Positions 9,101-13,693 of a stretch of DNA of 13,693 bases are shown here, one piece after another. The notes under the pieces were generated by a model. The model worked only from the letters and a program-made list of their open reading frames with translations. It made no database searches and was not told the origin of the DNA. How positions within the stretch are numbered: the first letter of the stretch is position 1; every line of letters starts with the position of its first letter. Location: the NCBI GenBank assembly GCA_018241165.1, contig JAFEEK010000140.1, positions 1 through 13,693 of the forward strand, given 5' to 3'. This DNA is from Pseudomonadota bacterium. Lineage in GTDB: Bacteria; Pseudomonadota; Gammaproteobacteria; Xanthomonadales; Rhodanobacteraceae. Made by a program: the position numbers and the translations under genes.

Positions 9101-11361
9101 AAGATTACGACTTTGCGTTGCGCGCGAGTGAACAGGCGCGGACGATAACGCACATCCCTCAAGTCCTGTACCACTGGCGCGTGCTGCCCGGTTCCACTGC
9201 GGCATCCGGCGGCGCAAAGCCGCGCAGTTTCGAAGCAGGCCTTCAGGCCGTGGCCGATGCCGTGGCTCGTCGTGGTATCCGTGCCGAAGTCTTGCATCCA
9301 GAATGGGCAGCCAAGGCGCAATGCGGAATATTTTCATTGCAGTTCCCGGACGACGGGCCGCGTGTCGCGATCCTGATCCCGACGCGTAACGGCCTTGATA
9401 TCCTCAGCCGTTGCATCGACTCCTTGCGCAAGACGACGTATGCGAATTATGAAATCCTCGTCATCGACAACGACAGCGACGACGCAAAAACCATCGATTA
9501 TCTGTGTGCATTGCCACACCGCGTCGAGCGCATCTCCAATCCGCAAGGTCGCTTCAACTACGCGTTCATCAACAACCGGGCCGCTGAGCTTGTCGATTCG
9601 GATCTACTCGTTTTTCTGAACAACGACACCGAGATTTCCGAGCCGCGTTGGCTCAGCCAGATGGTCGGCTACGCCCAGTTTCATGGTGTCGGCGCTGTCG
9701 GCGCACGCCTGCTGTATCCGGATAAACGCATTCAACACGCCGGAATCGTGCATGGCTACTACGGCGGCCTGGCCGGCCCCGCGTTCAAACTGACGCCAGC
9801 CTGGGATAACGGCTATCTGAGTTATGCACGCGTGGCCCGCAACTATCTGGCCGTGACTGCCGCGTGCATGTTGACCCCGCGCAAAACGTTCCTCGAGTCG
9901 GGCGGCTTCGACGAAATCAACTTCGAGGTTGCCTACAACGACGTCGATTACTGTTATCGCCTCGCCAATAAGGGGTTGCGCTCGGTTTACTGTGCAGACG
10001 CCGAATTGATACACCATGAAGGCCATTCGCGCGGTTTTCTCGACCGGCCTCAGGAAATCGCGCAATTCCGCCACCAGTACGCCGCCAAGCGCGATCCCTA
10101 TTACAACCCACACCTGTCAGTGGACGACGAGCGCTTTGTCGTCCAGCCGCGACACTGGCGGTCCGGAATCGCCCCACCCATCCGGGTACTGATGTGCGCT
10201 TTCAACCTGAATTGGGAAGGCGCTCCTTACAGCCAACTCGAACTGACGTTGGGCCTGAAGCGCGGCGGATTCATCGACCCAATCGTGTTTTCGCCGCAAG
10301 ACGGCCCCCTGCGAGCCGCCTACGAAAAGGCAGGGATAAATGTCCATGTAGCCAAGCACCCGCTCGCAGGCGTGCACACGACCGACGCTTACGACGCGGC
10401 GATGGCGGAATTCGCCGGTTTCATTCGCGGCACGGGAGCCGACCTCGTTTATGGCAATACGTTGCAGACATTCTACGCCATCGACGCAGCGCGTCGATGC
10501 GGGCTGCCGAGCCTGTGGAATCCACGCGAAAGCGAACCGTGGCAAACCTATTTCAATTTCCTGCCAGCGCCGTTGGCCGCGCGTGCGCTGTGCTGCTTTG
10601 AGTATCCCTATCGCGTCATCTTCGTCGCCAATGCAACACGCCGGGTCTGGGAGCCGCTCAACAGCCGTTGCAATTTCATGGTGATCCACAATGGGCTGAA
10701 TCCCGAGCGCCTGGAAGCCGAAGCGCATCGATTTCCTCGCGAAGTCGCACGACGCACGCTTAACATCGACAATAGCGACATCGTGATTTTTTTGCCAGGC
10801 ACGGTCTGCGAGCGCAAGGGACAACAGGATCTGATTCAGGCGTTGCAGAAGATGCCGCTTGAAATCTCGCAACGCATCCGCTGTTTCATCGTGGGCGACC
10901 GGCCAAGTCATTACAGCGCCACCTTGCACCAAATGGCGCAGGAGCTGCCTGCTCGTATGCGTGAGCGCGTGCACATCGTGCCCGAAACGGACAACATCGT
11001 GTGCTACTACCTGGCCGCGGACGTGTTTGTTTGTACTTCGCGCGTGGAAAGTTTTCCTCGCGTCGTACTGGAAGCCATGTTCTTCGGACTGCCAGTGCTC
11101 GCCGCCCGGGTGTTCGGCGTCGTCGAGCAAGTTCACGAAAACGTCAACGCGCTGTTGTACGATCCGGGCGATACAGTCGCCCTCGCCCGCCATTTGCAAT
11201 CGTTGATCGACGACGACGCGCTCCGCGAACGCATGGCCTCCAATTCGCCACATGTGCTCGCCACGCTCAACACGTACGATGAAATGGTGGAAGCATATGG
11301 CGAGGTTTTCAGGGAAGCCGCGCTGACAACGCCCATCGCCACGGTATCGACATCAACATGA
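6175..11361 (+). CDS. Giant fusion: sulfotransferase, coiled coil, beta-sandwich repeats, GT2-GT2-GT4
   Basis: This 1728-residue protein has, in order: a sulfotransferase domain at about 20-250 (P-loop GMHRSGTS 27-34, KDPR 123-126, RHPDE 152-156, all PAPS-binding hallmarks); a charged coiled coil at about 303-445 ending in the basic-aromatic SRWFRFGRAL (448-457); two similar beta-rich repeats (485-590 and 593-697); a basic linker with GRRWF (723-727); a GT2 domain (LSIIMPVY 804-811, DQDD 892-895); a second GT2 domain (RVAILIPTRN from 1063, NNDT 1149-1152, YNDVDYCYR 1254-1262); and a GT4 domain from about 1336 (CERKGQQ 1545-1551, E1625-x7-E1633). The tandem GT2 pair resembles O-antigen glycosyltransferases of the RfbC type. 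It is probably cytoplasmic and membrane-associated. ATG 6175 is the first good start after the promoter region; ATG 6208 is possible. Neither has a strong ribosome site. The frame is open back to 5803, but that part lies opposite the beta-helix gene. Confidence 0.9.
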   Translation: MDRLISLSDSQMPRAQTDAATAILVLGMHRSGTSAVTRMLNLCGADLGRHLLPPKQDNERGFWENKAFLELHEHALANWGLRWHDLALLPDNWRRSSAAREFAESARLALDAEFRKSRLITIKDPRLCLLAPLWVDTLRDSSIRPTFVVVVRHPDEVAASLARRDGLSIAHSRMLWLQHMIECVRVAHGYPHVFVQYAELLCDWRTQLDRIQNALEIDLPARNADSEAQIDAFIEPSLRHHRTNTVDPDSLPALPGKLYDYLLALCADKPADPASFVEISALFDSQLETAGPLIRDLTANFVAQRAQHDAELNHARRVIHDKDDEIARARTAIQTSEREIERSREVHKTRDEREALLRNQLDEERIATAELHQELATVRASRDHIEAAYRGEVEAARGTIDALAAEIDRARATIDTFASDIDRARTAHRARDITERVLLDEITAIRASRWFRFGRALHVLAVPQSLALTTPTPNTTEQIAASETLHFALDTPVNNDTVEDIANITGWCFDATGNEVVIRIRCGDAIIDATRGVARPDVAAAFAECPGIEACGFAATLGLAPGRYELLVEAKTGHGAPWRPMEARTINARAATLRAELDTPVDLSVECGPTRISGWCVHPRARIMDLCVKVADKKIPCQYNLERLDVGQALPDTPGSTLSGFEATLNLLPGNWPFGFTAVLEDGSECAFDWPHPLRVRRKPLRAQLQAMAAGKVPLVLLAVREGRRWFAQNRRLPRLHEIPQLLRLTRDLHKQRSNADITALLPGFDLPGPIDRYTAWQDCNRPNAATRANLQRRIEAADELPRLSIIMPVYSPPLDFLRQAVDSVASQSYENWELCIADDASPGDATREYLADIAAKDSRVRLCLRQTNGNISAATNSAAALATGDFLVFMDQDDLLAPDALAEIALGAVARNDTDIIYSDDDKIDTAGHRFAPQFKPDWSPELLLGYMYFSHVFAVRRSLFDQIGGMRLGFEGSQDYDFALRASEQARTITHIPQVLYHWRVLPGSTAASGGAKPRSFEAGLQAVADAVARRGIRAEVLHPEWAAKAQCGIFSLQFPDDGPRVAILIPTRNGLDILSRCIDSLRKTTYANYEILVIDNDSDDAKTIDYLCALPHRVERISNPQGRFNYAFINNRAAELVDSDLLVFLNNDTEISEPRWLSQMVGYAQFHGVGAVGARLLYPDKRIQHAGIVHGYYGGLAGPAFKLTPAWDNGYLSYARVARNYLAVTAACMLTPRKTFLESGGFDEINFEVAYNDVDYCYRLANKGLRSVYCADAELIHHEGHSRGFLDRPQEIAQFRHQYAAKRDPYYNPHLSVDDERFVVQPRHWRSGIAPPIRVLMCAFNLNWEGAPYSQLELTLGLKRGGFIDPIVFSPQDGPLRAAYEKAGINVHVAKHPLAGVHTTDAYDAAMAEFAGFIRGTGADLVYGNTLQTFYAIDAARRCGLPSLWNPRESEPWQTYFNFLPAPLAARALCCFEYPYRVIFVANATRRVWEPLNSRCNFMVIHNGLNPERLEAEAHRFPREVARRTLNIDNSDIVIFLPGTVCERKGQQDLIQALQKMPLEISQRIRCFIVGDRPSHYSATLHQMAQELPARMRERVHIVPETDNIVCYYLAADVFVCTSRVESFPRVVLEAMFFGLPVLAARVFGVVEQVHENVNALLYDPGDTVALARHLQSLIDDDALRERMASNSPHVLATLNTYDEMVEAYGEVFREAALTTPIATVSTST
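7152..7164 (+). repeat. Alternating CG tract inside the coiled-coil coding region
   Basis: Thirteen bases of strictly alternating C and G encode the Ala-Arg-Ala-Arg segment around residues 327-330. Such tracts can adopt Z-DNA and can slip by two bases, which would frameshift the protein before all three glycosyltransferase domains. The local amino-acid periodicity also explains it. Confidence 0.7.
7627..8265 (+). repeat. Tandem beta-sandwich-like protein repeat (two copies)
   Basis: Two consecutive units of about 105 residues share a skeleton: L-D-T-P-V (N/D), then I-(T/S)-GWC, then a stretch of short beta strands, then a GF-x-A-T-L motif, then L-x-PG and a closing strand before the next module. 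Unit one runs through residues 485-590, unit two through 593-697. The pattern suggests internal duplication. Unit one carries RPDVAAAF before its GF element; unit two has QALPDTPG in the corresponding place. A glycan-binding or spacer role is inferred from position only. Confidence 0.65.
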
Positions 11362-12050
11362 CTACCATTGCACCAACCATGCTGGACACACGTCGGGCGC
11401 TGTCCAAGCGCTTTTTGGCCGGCAGCGGTATCGAAATCGGTGCGCTCGACAGCCCGCTGCCGGTGCCGGCAAATGCCCACGTTCGTTACGTGGATCGAGT
11501 AAGCGTCGCAAGGCTACGCGAGTACTATCCCGAGCTTCGCGAACGCCAGCTCGTCGAACCGGACGTGATCGAGGACGGAGAAGTATTGCCAGGCATTGCC
11601 AGCGGATCGCTGGATTTTGTCATTGCCAACCACATGCTCGAACATTGCGAGAATCCGCTGGGAACCTTGCGCACGCACCTGGATCGGATTCGCCGCGGGG
11701 GAACGCTTTTCTACGCGATTCCGGACAAGCGCCAATGTTTCGACCGCGCCCGCCCACTGACCGCGTTCGAGCACCTCGTCGCCGACGACGCGGATGGCGG
11801 TATGCAATCGCGCCAAGACCACTACCTCGAATGGGCGATCCATGTGAACGGATTGGCCGACATCGATGCGGCCCGACACAACGCTGCCGAAAACATGCGC
11901 AATGCGTACAGCATCCATTTCCATGTCTGGGATCCACCCGAATTCCGGAATGTACTGTGCAGCGCCGGCGCATACCTGCAAATCCCGTATGCGATCGAAC
12001 ATTTTCAGGAAAACGGCACCGAAGTCATTGCCGTACTGAAGAAGCAGTAG
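11358..12050 (+). CDS. SAM methyltransferase-like protein of polysaccharide loci
   Basis: This 230-residue protein starts at an ATGA overlap with the stop of the preceding giant gene, so translation is probably coupled; no separate ribosome site is visible. Motif I is the unusual GIEIGALDSPLP (residues 24-35) in place of a G-x-G-x-G loop. An acidic YVDR follows at 44-47, and LDFVIANHMLEH (85-96), the methyltransferase-11-like element, comes next. The central part includes HYLEWAIHVNGL and the C-terminal part FHVWDPPEF, which may shape the acceptor site. It probably methylates a sugar or the end of a glycan made by its upstream neighbour. Because the glycine loop is atypical, a non-catalytic or altered-cofactor role is also possible. 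Confidence 0.8.
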   Translation: MTTIAPTMLDTRRALSKRFLAGSGIEIGALDSPLPVPANAHVRYVDRVSVARLREYYPELRERQLVEPDVIEDGEVLPGIASGSLDFVIANHMLEHCENPLGTLRTHLDRIRRGGTLFYAIPDKRQCFDRARPLTAFEHLVADDADGGMQSRQDHYLEWAIHVNGLADIDAARHNAAENMRNAYSIHFHVWDPPEFRNVLCSAGAYLQIPYAIEHFQENGTEVIAVLKKQ

Positions 12051-12053
12051 TCC

Positions 12054-13693
12054 ATGTGTGGAATTGCTGGAATCCTCGACGTTCACGCCAACGCGCCAGT
12101 CTCTGAGCAGCTGGACGGCCTGCTTGCGTGGCTGGTGAAGCGAGGGCCGGATGGCGAAGGCCGATTCGTGGAAGGCCATCTGGCCATGGGCATGCGCCGC
12201 CTGTCGGTAATTGACCTCGAAGGCGGCTGGCAGCCCTTATATGCAGCGAATGGACAGGTTGTCGCCTTCCAGAACGGCGAGATCTACAACTACCGCGAAT
12301 TGCGCTCCGAACTGGAGCGGCTCGGCTTCGTTTTTCGCACGCACAGCGATACCGAAACCCTGGCGCACGGCTACGTCGCGTGGGGCATTGACGGATTGCT
12401 CGCGCGCGTGGACGGCATGTACGCAATGGCGATTCTCGACAAACGTAGCGGCGCATTGCATCTGGCGCGTGACCGTTTCGGCGAAAAACCGTTGTTCTAT
12501 GCCAGCGCCAACGGCCGCTTTGCGTGGGCGTCGAACCTGCTGGCGGTCGCCGCGCAGCCTTGGGTCGGTACCGAAATCGATCCGGCCGCATTGGACGATT
12601 ACCTTGCCACGCACTACACCGCCGGGCCACATACTTTCTTCCGCGGCGTGCGCCGTCTGCTGCCGGGTCACCGTATGGTTTTGCGAGTTGCCGATCCGCA
12701 GCCACAAGTCCTTCGCTACTATCGCCCAACGCTGGATGGCGACAGCCTGGTTGGCGAAGAAGAACTTGCCGCCGCGCTGGAAGCGTCCGTGCGCTCACGC
12801 TTGGTTGCGGATGTTCCTTTAGGCATTTTCCTGTCGGGCGGACTCGACAGTTCGCTGATCACGGCGATCGCCGCCAAGGCGCGGCCGGGGATCGAGACGT
12901 TCTCGATGGGTTTCGATTCGGCCGCGCACGACGAGGCCGAGCACGCGCAGCGCGTTGCCGAATTTTGCGGCACGCGCCACCATCGCTTTCGCTTCGACGC
13001 AAGCAGTTTCGAAACCTTGTTGCCGCAAGTCGCTGCCGAGCTGGATGAACCAATCGGCGACCAGGCCACATTGCCGCTGTATTGGCTGTGCCGTGAGGCG
13101 CGCAAGCATGTCACCGTGGCACTGTCCGGCGAAGGAGCGGATGAACTGTTCGGCGGATACGGTTACTACCGGCAATTTCTCGCCGGCGCGGGCCTGGTTC
13201 AGCGTTGGGCCGACCGCCTGCGCGGGCGCCCCGTGGCGCATCCCGCGCACCTCGATCGCTTCGTCCGCAATTCCGCCGCGGTCACGCCTTCGGGTTTCCC
13301 TTTGCTCACCGACGCGAATACGCGCGAGCGTTTGACCGGCAATTCATTCACGACGCCGGACAGATGGGAATCCGACCTGATTGCTTGGCTCGACACGGCC
13401 AACGACACGCACAAGCGCGCGATGTCGACCGATCTTGCCACATGGCTACCAGACAATCTCTTGGTAAAATTCGACCGCATGGCCATGGCCAACAGTCTCG
13501 AAGGCCGCGCACCCTACCTGTCGTCTCGGCTGGCAGAAATCGCTTTGCGCAATTGCGCGCCGTTCGCGCGCATGAACTTGACCGACAGCAAACTCGCACT
13601 GCGCCGCGTGGCGCGACGCTGGTTGCCACGCGACATTCTCGAACGTCCCAAACAGGGATTCGTGCTGCCGATGAAAGCATGGTTACGCGGCTG
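12054..13693 (+). CDS. asnB: Asparagine synthase (glutamine-hydrolysing) family amidotransferase, 3' end outside window
   Basis: The frame is open from ATG 12054 to the window end: 546 codons without a stop. Cys2 is the N-terminal nucleophile of the class II glutamine amidotransferase domain. It is followed by RGPD (30-33), RRLSVID, NGEIYNYREL and RDRFGEKPLFYA. The synthetase domain has the ATP pyrophosphatase loop SGGLDSS at 261-267 and LSGEGADELFGGY from 357. Late motifs DNLLVKFDRMAMANSLEGRAPYL and the final RPKQGF region are present, so only a modest C-terminal part is missing. Three bases separate it from the preceding stop, indicating one operon. Free asparagine synthesis is one role. 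In O-antigen and exopolysaccharide loci, homologues such as WbpS of Pseudomonas aeruginosa are thought to amidate uronic acids, which suits this context better. Confidence 0.93.
   Translation, partial: MCGIAGILDVHANAPVSEQLDGLLAWLVKRGPDGEGRFVEGHLAMGMRRLSVIDLEGGWQPLYAANGQVVAFQNGEIYNYRELRSELERLGFVFRTHSDTETLAHGYVAWGIDGLLARVDGMYAMAILDKRSGALHLARDRFGEKPLFYASANGRFAWASNLLAVAAQPWVGTEIDPAALDDYLATHYTAGPHTFFRGVRRLLPGHRMVLRVADPQPQVLRYYRPTLDGDSLVGEEELAAALEASVRSRLVADVPLGIFLSGGLDSSLITAIAAKARPGIETFSMGFDSAAHDEAEHAQRVAEFCGTRHHRFRFDASSFETLLPQVAAELDEPIGDQATLPLYWLCREARKHVTVALSGEGADELFGGYGYYRQFLAGAGLVQRWADRLRGRPVAHPAHLDRFVRNSAAVTPSGFPLLTDANTRERLTGNSFTTPDRWESDLIAWLDTANDTHKRAMSTDLATWLPDNLLVKFDRMAMANSLEGRAPYLSSRLAEIALRNCAPFARMNLTDSKLALRRVARRWLPRDILERPKQGFVLPMKAWLRG

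Noticed and set aside
10117..11253. Long minus-strand open frame of 378 codons opposite the GT4 region
   Set aside because: It lies fully antisense to a clearly conserved glycosyltransferase frame, its translation shows no recognisable motif, and such frames are common opposite GC-rich genes. The same holds for minus-strand frames at 8458-9321, 2003-2782, 1361-1990 and 11514-12179.

Overview
The window comes from a moderately GC-rich proteobacterium. The most likely placement is the gammaproteobacterial order Lysobacterales (Xanthomonadales), perhaps a Rhodanobacteraceae-type genus. Two things point there: etfA sits directly beside a surface-polysaccharide locus, as in Xanthomonas, where the LPS/O-antigen cluster lies between etfA and metB; and a secreted protein ends in a short IF-x-x-GF tail that I associate with exported proteins of this order. 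The placement is inference.

Left part (1-2803): ordinary acyl-CoA metabolism. The 3' portion of etfA (electron transfer flavoprotein alpha subunit) is followed 37 bases after its stop by aacS (acetoacetyl-CoA synthetase). Both genes are complete in their motifs and look like core chromosome.

Middle part (2804-6174): the transition into accessory DNA. A class I SAM methyltransferase with an extra C-terminal domain (2873-4018) looks more AT-rich by eye than its neighbours. It overlaps tail to tail, by 22 bases, with a gene on the minus strand (3997-6078). That gene encodes a Sec-exported protein made of FG-GAP/VCBS-like propeller repeats followed by a right-handed beta-helix. A 96-base divergent intergenic region (6079-6174) carries a perfect 9-bp inverted repeat around an AT-rich core and probably contains the promoters for both directions.

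Right part (6175-13693): a tightly packed plus-strand polysaccharide operon. Its first gene encodes one polypeptide of 1728 residues: an N-terminal PAPS-type sulfotransferase, about 150 residues of coiled coil, two tandem beta-sandwich-like repeats, two GT2 glycosyltransferase domains and a C-terminal GT4 glycosyltransferase. Its stop overlaps the start of a small methyltransferase-like gene (ATGA). Three bases after that follows an asparagine-synthase-type amidotransferase, which runs off the window end. The operon could build a glycan and then sulfate, methylate and amidate it. The most interesting idea is that the large protein couples glycan synthesis (three glycosyltransferase domains) to a decorating or capping sulfotransferase across a coiled-coil spacer. 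No flippase, polymerase, ABC exporter or sugar-nucleotide synthesis gene lies inside the window, so the class of polysaccharide cannot be decided. I see no tRNA, rRNA, CRISPR array, insertion sequence or convincing intrinsic terminator.
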